Positions 35,862 to 45,128 of a stretch of 64,000 bases of DNA are shown here, piece after piece. The notes beneath the pieces are model-generated. The model was not told where the DNA came from and searched no databases. It saw only the letters and a program-made list of their open reading frames with translations. The DNA lies in assembly GCF_003208215.1 (NCBI RefSeq), contig NZ_QKLW01000007.1, positions 62,001 to 126,000 of the forward strand. The letters run 5' to 3'. Within the stretch, counting starts at the first letter, position 1. The number at the start of each line of letters is the position of its first letter. This stretch comes from Marinomonas alcarazii (GTDB taxonomy: Bacteria; Pseudomonadota; Gammaproteobacteria; Pseudomonadales; Marinomonadaceae). The position numbers were made by a program, and so were the translations under genes.

Positions 35862-36455
35862 ATGGCTACATTATTACGTATCGACTCTAGTGCTTCTGGC
35901 GAAAATTCAAAATCACGTCAACTAGCAAATGAATTTGTTCAAAACTGGTTAGCAAAAAACCCAGATGGCAAAGTGGTTGTTCGTGATGTTGATGCGAACC
36001 CACTACCACACTTTACAAGTGAAACTTTGGGCGCACTATTCACACCAGAAGAAGACCGCACTGCTGAGCAAAAAGCAATTGTTGCGATTGGTGATGAACT
36101 GATTAGCGAAATCGAAGCGGCTGACGTTGTCACTGTTTCTGCGCCTATGTATAACTTTGGTATCCCTTCTACTTTGAAGTCTTACTTTGATTACATTGCT
36201 CGCGCTGGTCGTACTTTCCAATACACGGAAACTGGCCCGGTTGGTATGCTTAACAAAGACGCTTACGTTTTCGTTGCAAGCGGTAGCTTCTTGGCAGAAA
36301 CACCAATGGACCACCAAGTACCTTACCTAAACACTTTCTTAGGTTTTGTTGGTATCACTGTAAAAGAAACTTTCATTGCTGGTGGCCAAGCACTTGGCGA
36401 GCCTGGCGAAGAATCTTTCAACCAAGCAAAAGCAAAAATCGCTTCTGCGGCTTAA
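35862..36455 (+). CDS. azoR: FMN-dependent NADH-azoreductase
   Basis: 197 residues, the usual AzoR (AcpD) size. A flavodoxin-like fold is marked by LLRIDSSASGENSKSR at the start, APMYNFGIPSTLKSYFDYIARAGRTF and VFVASGSF. It is a cytoplasmic FMN enzyme that reduces quinones and azo dyes with NADH. ACGGAG precedes the ATG by 8 bp. A strong terminator follows. It is probably regulated by the divergent LysR gene. Confidence 0.94.
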   Translation: MATLLRIDSSASGENSKSRQLANEFVQNWLAKNPDGKVVVRDVDANPLPHFTSETLGALFTPEEDRTAEQKAIVAIGDELISEIEAADVVTVSAPMYNFGIPSTLKSYFDYIARAGRTFQYTETGPVGMLNKDAYVFVASGSFLAETPMDHQVPYLNTFLGFVGITVKETFIAGGQALGEPGEESFNQAKAKIASAA

Positions 36456-36485
36456 TTTATTAGCCTCGCGTTTTCCCTTTAAAAA

Positions 36486-36511
36486 AACCGATTAGAATTT
36501 TCTAATCGGTT
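36486..36511 (+). terminator. Rho-independent terminator of azoR
   Basis: A 12-bp stem (AACCGATTAGAA) with a 2-base visible loop and a run of T residues after it; A residues before it make it potentially bidirectional. Confidence 0.92.
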
Positions 36512-36544
36512 TTTTTTGCTTAGATTCAAATCACCACCCATAAA

Positions 36545-37125
36545 CGAGGCGTGATCCGACATTCCAGCAAAGACATCGCGCCCACAAGACCGTAGGTCGG
36601 ATGAGACAAGGCACGAGGCGTGATACGACATTCCAACAAAAACATCGTACCCACAAAAACGTAGGTCGGATGAGTCGAGGCACGAGGCGTGATCCGACAT
36701 TCCAGCAAAGACATCGCACCCACAAAACCGTAGGTCGGATGAGACGAGGCGCGATCCGATATTCCGGCAAAGACATCGCACCCACAAAACCGTAGGTCGG
36801 ATGAGACGAGGCACGAGGCGTGATCCGACATCCCAACAAAGACATCGCACCCACAAAACCGTAGGTCGGATGAGACGAGGCACGAGGCGTGATCCGACAT
36901 CCCAGCAAAGACATCGCACCCACCAACCCGTAGGTCGGATGAGACGAGGTACGAGGCGTGATCCGACATTCCAACAAAGACATCGCACCCACAAAACCGT
37001 AGGTCGGATGAGACGTGATCTGACAGTGTTGGATCACGGTCGTGCCTCCCTCATCCAACCTACAATAACATCATAAATGAGACGCTCCCTAGGTCTGATG
37101 AGACGAGGCGTGATCTGACGTCCAT
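36545..37125 (+). repeat. Tandem array of 69-bp repeats between azoR and tex
   Basis: Full units begin GTAGGTCGGATGAG at 36592, 36661, 36730, 36792, 36861, 36930 and 36999. The period is 69 bp except one unit of 62 bp, which has lost a 7-bp ACGAGGC step. A partial unit precedes them and two degenerate pieces follow to about 37125. Each unit contains the palindrome GTCGGAT..ATCCGAC. There are no spacers, so it is not CRISPR. The minus-strand open frames through it are by-products of a repeat length divisible by three. Confidence 0.9.
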
Positions 37126-37136
37126 AAGCCTCTCTC

Positions 37137-39299
37137 TTAAAGCCCATTGGCTTTCAGCGCGATTCGCTTACGCTGTATATCCACTTCTATCACAGTAACA
37201 TTGACGACTTGTCCCACGCGCACCAACTCTCTTGGGTCTTTCACAAATCGGTTAGCAAGCTGCGAAATGTGAATCAGACCATCTTGATGCACCCCAAGGT
37301 CGACAAAGGCACCAAACGCCGCCACATTGGTCACAACGCCTTCTAAGGTCATACCTTCCTGTACATCTTCAAGCTTCTGAATACTGTGATCAAAAGACGC
37401 GTAACGAAATTCTGGACGTGGATCTCGACCAGGCTTGGCAAGCTCTGCCAAAATGTCAGAATAGGTAAAATCACCCGCTTGCGCAACACTGGGTGCCAGC
37501 TGTTTTAATTGCTGTAAAGCTTGGACGTTGTTTAAAAGGTCATTCGCTTTGAGAGAAACTTGCTCAGCCATTTTCTTCACCAAAGGATAAGATTCCGGGT
37601 GAACACCGGACTGATCCAGCGGCTCTTTGCCGTTCAAGATCCTTAAGAATCCGGCACATTGCTCAAAACACTTATCGCCTACCCCTTTTATTTTCAACAA
37701 TTCGGCTCGGGACTCGATGCGACCTTTTTTCTGTCGATACTCAACGATGTTTTGCGCTAGTCGATTGGTTAGACCCGAAACATAAGACAGCAAAGACACC
37801 GATGCGAGATTGATATCCACCCCAACGCGGTTCACACAATCCTCCACGACATTAGCGAGGGACTTTGAGAGCAGAGAGGCTTTAACGTCGTGCTGATATT
37901 GCCCAACGCCTATGGCTTGAGGATCAATTTTAACTAGCTCGGCTAAGGGATCCTGAAAACGTCGCGCAATCGACACCGCGCCACGAATGGTGACGTCTAA
38001 ATCAGGGAATTCTTGAATCGCAATGGGCGATGCGGAATACACAGAAGCTCCCGCTTCACTGACAACAACGGCACGGCAGTCTAAGCCCTGCTCCGCTATC
38101 AAAGCCTTTAGTAAAGACTCAGTCTCACGTGAGGCGGTTCCATTACCAATCGCTACCCAAGTAATGCAGTATTTATTGATTAGCGCTAGGAGTCGAGCGT
38201 TGGCCTCTTGTGTCTTATTTTGTGGGCCGTGGGGATAAATCACACCGTGATCCAGCACATTTCCTTGCTCATCGATTACAGCCAGCTTGACGCCGTTACG
38301 GAAACCAGGATCAACACCCAACACTCTATGTGCCCCCGCTGGCGCGGCCATAAGTAAGTCTTGCAAGTTATCAGCAAATACCTGAATCGCCCCTTCTTCT
38401 GCCCGTTCTTTCAGTTGTGTTAATACATCGCTTTCTAACTTAGTAAGCAGTTTCTTCTCCCAGGCGATGTTTAAATAACGCCGCTGTACAGAAGTTAGTC
38501 GATGAGTTTCTGTTTGTTGATCATCAAGCAATTGGTTTAAATGAGGAAACATTAAGTTCTCTGGATAAAAACCTCCGCTCTTTAAAGCCATGCTTAACTT
38601 TAATATAGCCTCTTTTTTTCCTCGAAATAGTGCCAATAGTCTGTGGGCGGGTACTTTATTTATGTCTTCTTGGTAATCAAAATAGTCTCGGAATTTTTCG
38701 CCGATTTCTTTTTTTCCTCGCAATACTCGGCTGACTAATCGACCGTTCTTAAGCAACTCTGTACGCCCTTTTTTTAGAACCTCACTGTCATTTGAAATAG
38801 CGTCACTCAATATCTCAATGACACCGTCCAGTGCCGATTCAGCCGATATTGCAATATTGTTTTGTCTTATCCAAGCCTCGATTGCGGATACACTGTCAGA
38901 CCTTTCACCTGACCATATCAAACACGCCAAAGGCAGCAAGCCTTGCTCTCTTGCTTCATCCGCTTTTGTTTTGCGCGCTTTTTTGAAGGGGGCATATAGA
39001 TCTTCTAATTCGTTTTTAGACGTCGCACTTTGTATTTTCTGTCTAACTGTATCGGTGACATTTGTATCATTAGCTAATAAAGACAGTATGCTTTCTTTGC
39101 GTTTGTTTAATTCGACTAAATATTGCCATCTATCAAAAAAGGCACGCAAATCCATATCACTCATACCACCCGTGCTTTCTTTTCTATAGCGAGCAATGAA
39201 AGGTACCGTGGCTCCTTCTTCAAATAACTTAATGATGTTATTGCTGTACTTTTTTAATATAGAAAATTCTGCGCTTAAGTTATCTGGTATAGAATTCAT
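37137..39299 (-). CDS. tex: Tex family RNA-binding transcription accessory protein
   Basis: 720 residues. It has a helical N-terminal Tex region (VPFIARYRKESTGGMSDMDLR), a YqgF/RuvX-like domain (RVLGVDPGFRNGVKLAVID), helix-hairpin-helix motifs (VGVDINLASVSLLSYVSGL, LLKIKGVGDKCFEQCAGFLRI) and a C-terminal S1 domain (GMTLEGVVTNVAAFGAFVDLGVHQDGLIHISQL). It is a cytoplasmic nucleic-acid-binding factor tied to transcription and stress tolerance. It is monocistronic, slightly shorter than typical Tex (about 770) through a shorter C-terminal tail. Confidence 0.95.
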   Translation of the reverse strand: MNSIPDNLSAEFSILKKYSNNIIKLFEEGATVPFIARYRKESTGGMSDMDLRAFFDRWQYLVELNKRKESILSLLANDTNVTDTVRQKIQSATSKNELEDLYAPFKKARKTKADEAREQGLLPLACLIWSGERSDSVSAIEAWIRQNNIAISAESALDGVIEILSDAISNDSEVLKKGRTELLKNGRLVSRVLRGKKEIGEKFRDYFDYQEDINKVPAHRLLALFRGKKEAILKLSMALKSGGFYPENLMFPHLNQLLDDQQTETHRLTSVQRRYLNIAWEKKLLTKLESDVLTQLKERAEEGAIQVFADNLQDLLMAAPAGAHRVLGVDPGFRNGVKLAVIDEQGNVLDHGVIYPHGPQNKTQEANARLLALINKYCITWVAIGNGTASRETESLLKALIAEQGLDCRAVVVSEAGASVYSASPIAIQEFPDLDVTIRGAVSIARRFQDPLAELVKIDPQAIGVGQYQHDVKASLLSKSLANVVEDCVNRVGVDINLASVSLLSYVSGLTNRLAQNIVEYRQKKGRIESRAELLKIKGVGDKCFEQCAGFLRILNGKEPLDQSGVHPESYPLVKKMAEQVSLKANDLLNNVQALQQLKQLAPSVAQAGDFTYSDILAELAKPGRDPRPEFRYASFDHSIQKLEDVQEGMTLEGVVTNVAAFGAFVDLGVHQDGLIHISQLANRFVKDPRELVRVGQVVNVTVIEVDIQRKRIALKANGL

Positions 39300-39649
39300 T
39301 TATTACCCTATTATTTACACTTTTATAACAGTCTACGAACATTATTTTATTAGCATGTTAGGTTATTTTTTATTAAAATCCACACACAAACTTGAAATAG
39401 TATAGAATCACACCAAAATATAATGACAGTAATTCAACATCTTCTTAAATATTGAATTAGTATCATTAGAAGATTGAAAGTCATCTCTTATCTGAATTTC
39501 AATTCATGAACAAGAGTAAACGAAGCTGATTATTAAAAAGTAACATGCTTTGACTAACGATTTTACCACACCACTGTGTGTAATAGATGGATCTCTTTTT
39601 TAATGCAGGACCACACAATTCGTTCTTAACAGATAGATAGGGGACACCA
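39300..39649 (+). promoter_or_regulatory. AT-rich upstream region of the H-NS family gene
   Basis: No gene was found in this 350-bp gap. It is strongly AT-rich, with many A and T runs, as expected of a leader bound by H-NS-type proteins, so autoregulation is plausible. A possible -35 is TTGACT (39550-39555), but no convincing -10 lies 16-18 bp after it. AGGGGAC lies 6 bp before the ATG. Confidence 0.4.
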
Positions 39650-40048
39650 ATGAGTTTATTAGTTGAATTAGCAGGCAATAAAGCGAAAGCTCGCGCTGCT
39701 GGTAAAGAATTAAGCGTTGCACAGCTTGAAAACCTAATCGCAGGCTTCACTAATGCGCTTGAGAAAGCGAAAGAAGAAGAAGCGGCACGTGAAGCAGAGC
39801 AAGCATTAAAATCTGCTCGCGCAGAAGAAATTGCTAATCTTATCGCTAAAAGCGGCTTAACAATGGAAGAAGTTGCCCTTTTGACTACGCCAAAAGCGGG
39901 CGCTACAAAAGGCAAAACAGTAGAACCTAAATACCGTCTAGTTGTTGATGGTCAAACACACGAATGGACTGGCCGTGGCCGCACACCAAAAGTATTCCAA
40001 GAATACTTTGACGCTGGCAACAGCCGTGAAAGCGTAGAAATCAAATAA
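39650..40048 (+). CDS. H-NS family nucleoid-associated protein
   Basis: 132 residues. An N-terminal coiled coil for oligomerisation (about 15-75, rich in Ala, Glu and Lys) is joined by a linker to a C-terminal H-NS DNA-binding domain: PKYRLVVDGQTHEWTGRGRTPKVFQEYF, holding the GRGRTP AT-hook-like loop. It should silence AT-rich, often foreign, DNA. It is a single-gene unit with its own terminator. It is not MvaT-like. Confidence 0.88.
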   Translation: MSLLVELAGNKAKARAAGKELSVAQLENLIAGFTNALEKAKEEEAAREAEQALKSARAEEIANLIAKSGLTMEEVALLTTPKAGATKGKTVEPKYRLVVDGQTHEWTGRGRTPKVFQEYFDAGNSRESVEIK

Positions 40049-40074
40049 TATTTGATGCTCATCTTTCGAATAAT

Positions 40075-40101
40075 AAAAAAGCGACCCAAGGTCGCTTTTT
40101 T
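40075..40101 (+). terminator. Terminator after the H-NS family gene
   Basis: A 12-bp stem AAAAAAGCGACC, a 3-base loop and a T run; A-rich on the other side, so it can also serve trmB's opposite strand. Confidence 0.92.
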
Positions 40102-40153
40102 ATTAACTCGATATTAGACATGGAATGCTAATTTAGCGTTCTCATGATTTGAT

Positions 40154-40861
40154 TTAGACTTTAGAATAAATCAAATCCCAAACGCCATGCCCCAAACGCT
40201 CGCCGCGTTGTTCAAACTTAGTCAAAGGTCGCCATTCTGGACGCGGATGATACTGCCCTTTGCCAGCCGCATTTTGATAGCCTTCTTGTGCTTCCATCAC
40301 TTCCATCATATGTTCGGCATAAGGTTCCCAGTCGGTCGCCATATGGAAAAGGCCACCCTCTTTTAGGACATTTGCCACTTGCTGAGCAAACAATGGCTGT
40401 ACGATACGACGCTTGTTGTGTTTCTTTTTGTGCCAAGGGTCTGGGAAAAATAGCTGAAAGCCACTCGCCTTGTGTTGTGGTAAGCAATTTGCCATTACTT
40501 CAATGGCGTCATCACAATACACACGTAAATTCGTCACACCTTCTTCTTTCGCTAGCATCATCAGCTTAGCAACGCCTGGCGGGTGTACTTCAATACCGAT
40601 AAAGTCTTTCTCTGGTGCATTCTTTGCCATTTCAACAAGGGATGCTCCCATGCCAAAACCCACTTCGATCACTACATCAGCTTCACGACCAAACACGGTT
40701 TTGTAGTCAATGCGACCATCAGGGAGATTTAAACCGTATACCGCCCAGTTTGCGTCATAGTTCTTTTGTTGGCCTTCAGTCATACGACCACCACGTACTA
40801 CAAAGCTTCTAATGGTACGTTTATGACTCGGTTCTTGTATTTCTGTATCTTGCTCTTGCAT
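40154..40861 (-). CDS. trmB: tRNA (guanine-N7-)-methyltransferase
   Basis: 235 residues. A Rossmann methyltransferase with [32 protein letters not shown] for S-adenosylmethionine and the TrmB signature [18 protein letters not shown]. It methylates G46 of tRNAs in the cytoplasm. Length is normal. It stands alone between a terminator and a DUF423 gene on the same strand. Confidence 0.96.
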   Translation of the reverse strand: MQEQDTEIQEPSHKRTIRSFVVRGGRMTEGQQKNYDANWAVYGLNLPDGRIDYKTVFGREADVVIEVGFGMGASLVEMAKNAPEKDFIGIEVHPPGVAKLMMLAKEEGVTNLRVYCDDAIEVMANCLPQHKASGFQLFFPDPWHKKKHNKRRIVQPLFAQQVANVLKEGGLFHMATDWEPYAEHMMEVMEAQEGYQNAAGKGQYHPRPEWRPLTKFEQRGERLGHGVWDLIYSKV

Positions 40862-41003
40862 GATTTCGTATCGCTTAGCTTAAATATGTTCGATTTGAAT
40901 GAGCGTATTAATCAATATTTGATAATACAAAACACCCACTGTAAATTTTGGACGCAATACTACCCGAAAACCCTAAACCTGTCCTGCTTTGTCAGATCAA
41001 AAA

Positions 41004-41426
41004 TTAGCCTTGATGCCGCGTTGACCGCCATAAACATAAAGCCAAATAACACCAAGCCAGCAAATAGCAAAAGCCACCTATTGGCGTTATGGCTCCTAGG
41101 TAGGTATAACCTGTCAATGCCATAGTATATAAGCTTCCAGCAAAAAACAGATTTCCTAAAGAAAGTAATATCAGTATGCGCTTACAAGATGATACAAGGG
41201 AAGACAGCGCAACAACCAACAGACCAGCCAAGGCGTGATACATTAAATATTGGCTCGCTGTGTGCCACCAGCCAAGGGCTTTGGCATCTAGTATCGCCGT
41301 TAAGGCATGCGCACCAAACGCACCAGCAGCAACAGAAAGAGCCGCCTGAATAGCAAACAAAGCCGCCCACTTGGATAAGGTTTTTTGAGTAATAGGGGAA
41401 ACTTCAGGTCTGTTTTTATCCGTCAT
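41004..41426 (-). CDS. DUF423 family inner-membrane protein
   Basis: 140 residues with four hydrophobic segments. AAGAFGAHAL and MYHALAGLLVV are the DUF423 (YgdD-like) signatures. It is a small inner-membrane protein of unknown role. It follows the WD40 lipoprotein gene after 31 bp on the same strand and may be co-transcribed. Confidence 0.88.
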   Translation of the reverse strand: MTDKNRPEVSPITQKTLSKWAALFAIQAALSVAAGAFGAHALTAILDAKALGWWHTASQYLMYHALAGLLVVALSSLVSSCKRILILLSLGNLFFAGSLYTMALTGYTYLGAITPIGGFCYLLAWCYLALCLWRSTRHQG

Positions 41427-41457
41427 GACTCGCGTACTTATCGTTTAAATGAAGGGA

Positions 41458-42441
41458 TTATTCTAATACGTTCAAGTAACCATTGCTGCCAATTGCGTAG
41501 TAGCGATTACCCGAACCATGCGCCAGCGCTAGGACACTAGAACCGGTGAGTCGGGCGTTTTCTTGAATAACGTCCCATTCTTTTTGTACCTCACCCGTAC
41601 TGACCTGAACCAAAGACACGCGCCCTGTTACTTCCCCCAGAAGAATAGATCGGTCGTCTGGAGAAAAAGCGGCCTGACTGATCGTAACATTACGATACTT
41701 TAACGCCCCAGTGTCTATTTTCGTCAACTCTTGCCCTGTTCTTGTCGACCAAATTTTAGCACTACCAAGTTGAGCAGCACCAAAGGCGTACTTACCGTCT
41801 GCCGATAACGCCACGCTAGCAATCGCATTATCTAAAGGCCACTCGAATTTTTTCTCGCCAGTTTGCATATCCCATAGGATCACTTTTGAAAAGTCATCGC
41901 CGGTGATGCCTAACAAGCCATCTGCTGTGACATCAACAGCACGAACGGTTGTCCCCGTACGCAATGTTTGTCGGATGCCACCTTGTTTGATATCAAAAAA
42001 ACGCGCCGTTTGGTCATTTAAGCCAACCAGCGCATAGTTACCGTTTTGGGTCAGTTTTAATGATTGAATGTCACCAGGTGTCGTCCAAAAGCCATCAGAC
42101 TTACCGGTTGTTGTACTCCACAACACCAACGAACGACCACCACCCGTTGCGGCAAATTGCCCGCTAGGATCAATGTCGACTCCCAACAGGGTCGTATATT
42201 CGTTTGGCGCATGGTTCCAGTTAAAGCGACGCTCGTTAATTGCGTTTACCCAATAACTGCCCCCATGCTGAATGGAACCAATTAAAGCGGCCGAGCCATC
42301 ATCGCTCAAGACCGCAGCATGCAATCCCTGCACAGCGTATTTTGCCGTTCGAGTGGGTGCTTCTGCCGAGCAGGATAAAAGTGCTATTGAGCTGAATACG
42401 ATGACACCAAGCTCAAGCGTTTTTTTCACTGTGCGCTTCAT
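41458..42441 (-). CDS. WD40-repeat (beta-propeller) lipoprotein
   Basis: 327 residues. It has a lipoprotein signal peptide ending LLSC (Cys24), then repeated blades with WD40-like segments (ATGGGRSLVLWSTTTGK, GITGDDFSKVILWDMQTGEKKF, GAAQLGSAKIWSTRTGQEL). It should be a lipid-anchored periplasmic scaffold. Function unknown. Its start overlaps the 3' end of rsd by 29 bp, so it is translated in the same operon. Confidence 0.85.
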   Translation of the reverse strand: MKRTVKKTLELGVIVFSSIALLSCSAEAPTRTAKYAVQGLHAAVLSDDGSAALIGSIQHGGSYWVNAINERRFNWNHAPNEYTTLLGVDIDPSGQFAATGGGRSLVLWSTTTGKSDGFWTTPGDIQSLKLTQNGNYALVGLNDQTARFFDIKQGGIRQTLRTGTTVRAVDVTADGLLGITGDDFSKVILWDMQTGEKKFEWPLDNAIASVALSADGKYAFGAAQLGSAKIWSTRTGQELTKIDTGALKYRNVTISQAAFSPDDRSILLGEVTGRVSLVQVSTGEVQKEWDVIQENARLTGSSVLALAHGSGNRYYAIGSNGYLNVLE

Positions 42442-42883
42442 GCAATTCCTTGATCAACTGATCTTCGTATTCGAATCGTTCAGCCATAACCAAAGCCAAC
42501 GCCTGCAGTGAAAAAGGCAAGGCTTCCAGCTGCTCGTTACAATGCTCTTTGGTGTCGTATTTGTCGTTAAACTCAATGGCGATCTCAGTCGTACTGTCGA
42601 TCTTAGGCAGTAGTTCACGCAACAATACTACAGCGCTATCATCGTGAAACTCTTTCGCTTCTATAGCCAGTTGTTCATAGACGGTAAAGTGACCCGCGGA
42701 AACATAATCCACCAGCAACTCACAAAAGGATTGGATCTTTGGCGTATCGGTTGGCGTTAAATCTCCACGCTCTCGCAAATACACTCCCATCTCCAGCAGC
42801 TGTCGACGCTGAGCTAACCAGCGATCAATAATGACATGAACTCCGCCCCATCGCTCTTGGGCTGTTTTACAACCTTCTAACAT
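42413..42883 (-). CDS. rsd: Regulator of sigma D / AlgQ family anti-sigma factor
   Basis: 156 residues. MLEGCKTAQERWGGVHVIIDRWLAQRRQLL and the segment SFCELLVDYVSAGHFTVYEQL are typical of Rsd/AlgQ. It binds sigma-70 region 4 and frees core polymerase for other sigma factors in stationary phase; in pseudomonads AlgQ also affects alginate and virulence genes. It precedes the WD40 lipoprotein gene and overlaps it. Confidence 0.93.
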   Translation of the reverse strand: MLEGCKTAQERWGGVHVIIDRWLAQRRQLLEMGVYLRERGDLTPTDTPKIQSFCELLVDYVSAGHFTVYEQLAIEAKEFHDDSAVVLLRELLPKIDSTTEIAIEFNDKYDTKEHCNEQLEALPFSLQALALVMAERFEYEDQLIKELHEAHSEKNA

Positions 42884-43054
42884 ATGCAGACTCCATTAGG
42901 CGTTAATTATTATTACTATCTTTTCTCAAGCATATTCCGATACACAACCCCCTGCAATACGATAGTCAGAAGGATTTGTAACCTTTTAAAGGTGGGAATA
43001 GCATGACTGTCCCCACCATCACTTTGCTAAAATCAGCGCCAAAATACTCGTTTA

Positions 43055-43564
43055 TTAACGTATTTTTTTGTTAACTCTTAATGCAATAACAATATTAATC
43101 ACGGCCATGCCTGTAAATGCGACTAAGGTCCAACCTGGGATACTCAAACCAAGAAAAGTCCAAACCACGTCACCACATTCGCCAGTGCCCATAATCATAG
43201 CTTGCATAATTTCCTGCCATGGAAACACTTCAAACATGTAACTCAACCCAGGCAAACATGCTGGTAACTCATCCATAGGCAAGCTTTGCAGGTATAAATG
43301 GCGAATAGCCAGTGCTGCTCCCATGACAGATAACACAACAACCAGCCAAGCGCAGCCTTTTCGAACACAAACCTTTGCAGACAAAGCCGAGCCCAATGAC
43401 ACAATACCAACACAGAAAAAAACGATGCGTTGCAACATACATAAAGGACAAGGCTCTAAACCCATTTGATATTCCATGTAGAATGCCACCGCTAAAAGCG
43501 CAAACGCGGCAAACGCAACCAAACCATGAAAACGACGAGCGGATAAAAACGCAAACATATACAA
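43055..43564 (-). CDS. dsbB: Disulfide bond formation protein DsbB
   Basis: 169 residues with four membrane segments and the two periplasmic Cys pairs: CPLC in MGLEPCPLCMLQR (about residues 38-41) and Cys in LPACLPGLSY with the later GTGECG. It re-oxidises DsbA and passes electrons to ubiquinone. A dsbA gene is in the same window, 12 kb away. It sits near rsd, as in pseudomonads. Confidence 0.95.
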   Translation of the reverse strand: MYMFAFLSARRFHGLVAFAAFALLAVAFYMEYQMGLEPCPLCMLQRIVFFCVGIVSLGSALSAKVCVRKGCAWLVVVLSVMGAALAIRHLYLQSLPMDELPACLPGLSYMFEVFPWQEIMQAMIMGTGECGDVVWTFLGLSIPGWTLVAFTGMAVINIVIALRVNKKIR

Positions 43565-43711
43565 GGGTTCCTAAACTGACTAATTAAGAGTAATTCAAAG
43601 CAAATATAAACGTTATGACAGTTAGGAAATCCAAAAGTGCGAAATTCCTACTGCAGAAAACATTAATGGCAGTTAGTATACTGTCTATTGGAATGAATAC
43701 GAGAGTACCAA

Positions 43712-44137
43712 ATGTCATTGATGATGTCCCTAAACAGTAAATCACGAATCTTTGGACTATTGCTGCTTTTATGCACGACTAGCCTGACAGCTTATGCTGA
43801 AGAAGATGAAACGACGTCGCAGCCAGCTTATGTTGAATTGAAACCAAACTTTGTTGTTAATCATGTTGGCAACGAAGATCGTTTGAAATACATCAAAACC
43901 AGCATCAGTATTCGTACCGACGCATCCCACACAGAGCTTATTGAAGCCAATATGCCATTGATCAGGGATGCCTTAGTGATGTTTCTAAGCTCTCGTACGA
44001 CAGAGCAAGTTACTGGCGCTATCGCTCGCGAGGAAACTCGTGCAGAAGCGGCTTTGGCAGTAAACACCGCTCTAAAAGAAGAAACCGGACTCGAGCCGGT
44101 TAAAGACATTTTATTTGCTAGCTTTGTTACCCAATAA
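43712..44137 (+). CDS. FliL-like membrane-associated protein
   Basis: 141 residues. A hydrophobic N-terminal segment (IFGLLLLLCTTSLTAYA) could be a signal peptide; the rest matches the FliL periplasmic domain: YVELKPNFVVNHVG, RLKYIKTSISIRTD, MPLIRDALVMFLSSRT and VKDILFASFVTQ. True fliL lies in flagellar operons; this is the stand-alone paralogue found near dsbB in related genera. Role unknown. A strong terminator follows. Confidence 0.82.
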   Translation: MSLMMSLNSKSRIFGLLLLLCTTSLTAYAEEDETTSQPAYVELKPNFVVNHVGNEDRLKYIKTSISIRTDASHTELIEANMPLIRDALVMFLSSRTTEQVTGAIAREETRAEAALAVNTALKEETGLEPVKDILFASFVTQ

Positions 44138-44171
44138 GCTTTGTCACTGATTCGACGCTATAATTGGATTC

Positions 44172-44216
44172 AAAAAAATGCCGCTTGTTTATGTCGTAAA
44201 CAAGCGGCATTTTTTT
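44172..44216 (+). terminator. Long bidirectional terminator between fliL-like gene and yggX
   Basis: A perfect 19-bp stem (AAAAAAATGCCGCTTGTTT) with a 7-base loop; A and T runs at the ends suit both convergent genes. Confidence 0.95.
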
Positions 44217-44243
44217 ACAGTAACTTAACGTATTCAGGATTGG

Positions 44244-44528
44244 TTAAAGCTCTTTAATCTCATCCGGATCAACATAACCTGACAATTTGTCCGTCGCTTC
44301 GTTATTAAAAAACTTGTCCATCTGCTCCATCACATATTGACGAGACTCAGGCTGCATTAAATTCAACTGCTTTTCATTGATCATCATGGTTTGCAGCAAC
44401 TGCCATTCTTGCCAAGCCTGTTTAGACACGTTTTGCAGAATTTCTTGGCCTTTGGCTCCTGGTAACGGCGCTCGATCTAACGCCTCCATTTCTTTTTGAA
44501 ATTTTTTACAAAAAACTGTGTTCGCCAT
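44244..44528 (-). CDS. yggX: Fe(2+)-trafficking / oxidative damage protection protein YggX
   Basis: 94 residues from ATG 44528, the usual length; the longer open frame reads into repeat DNA and is not real. [30 protein letters not shown] and [19 protein letters not shown] are YggX hallmarks, with the single conserved Cys7. It protects Fe-S enzymes from oxidation. It normally follows mutY directly; here a repeat array and chrA lie between. Confidence 0.95.
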   Translation of the reverse strand: MANTVFCKKFQKEMEALDRAPLPGAKGQEILQNVSKQAWQEWQLLQTMMINEKQLNLMQPESRQYVMEQMDKFFNNEATDKLSGYVDPDEIKEL

Positions 44529-44634
44529 AGAAGCTACCCGTCTAATAAAAATGTATAAGTTGAATAATGGCGTTAAGCGTACAGAATTCAAGGCATGATA
44601 GAAATAAGTCATGAAACGAGATAAAAAACTATTC

Positions 44635-45123
44635 GCTCCTCCCCCTGCTAAGGGGGAGGCTGGGAGGGGGTGAAACAGCTGCCTCAATTAACAACCCCAC
44701 CCTAACCCTCCCCTTGAAGATAAGGGGAGGGAACAAAAAAACCTATTAGCTCCTCCCCCTGCTTAGAGGAAAGCTGGGAGGGGTGATACAGCTGCCTCAA
44801 TTAACAACCCCACCCTAACCCTCCCCTTGAAGATAAGGGGAGGGTACAAAAAGCCTATTAGCTCCTCCCCCTGCTAAGGGGGAGGCTGGGAGGGGGTGAA
44901 ACAGCTGCCTCAATTAACAACCCCACTCTAACACTCCCCTTGAAAATAAGGGGAGGGAACAAAAAGCCTATTAGCTCCTCCCCCTGCTAAGGGGGAGGCT
45001 GGGAGGGGCTGAAACAGCTGCCTCAATTAACAACCCCACCCTAACCCTCCCCTTGAAGATAAGGGGAGGGAACAAAAAGTCTATTAGCTCCTCCCCCTGC
45101 TAAGGGGGAGGCTGGGAGGGGGT
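44635..45123 (+). repeat. Tandem array of about 113-bp G/C-tract repeats between yggX and chrA
   Basis: Units begin GCTCCTCCCCCTGC at 44635, 44749, 44861, 44974 and 45088 (periods 114, 112, 113, 114); the fifth is partial. Each unit holds two palindromes: CTCCCCCTGCTAAGGGGGAG and CTCCCCTTGAAGATAAGGGG. The same family lies at 49975-50358 in the opposite orientation. No coding potential is seen. Confidence 0.92.
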
Positions 45124-45128
45124 GAACC

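Noticed and set aside
36479..37058. Three overlapping minus-strand open frames of 147-175 codons in the 69-bp array
   Set aside because: They are the same repeat read in all three frames, because the unit length is divisible by three. No ribosome site or family similarity is seen.
36545..37125. CRISPR array
   Set aside because: The repeats are directly tandem with no variable spacers, and no cas gene is near.
44529..44687. N-terminal extension of YggX
   Set aside because: It reads into the repeat array; YggX proteins begin at [10 protein letters not shown].
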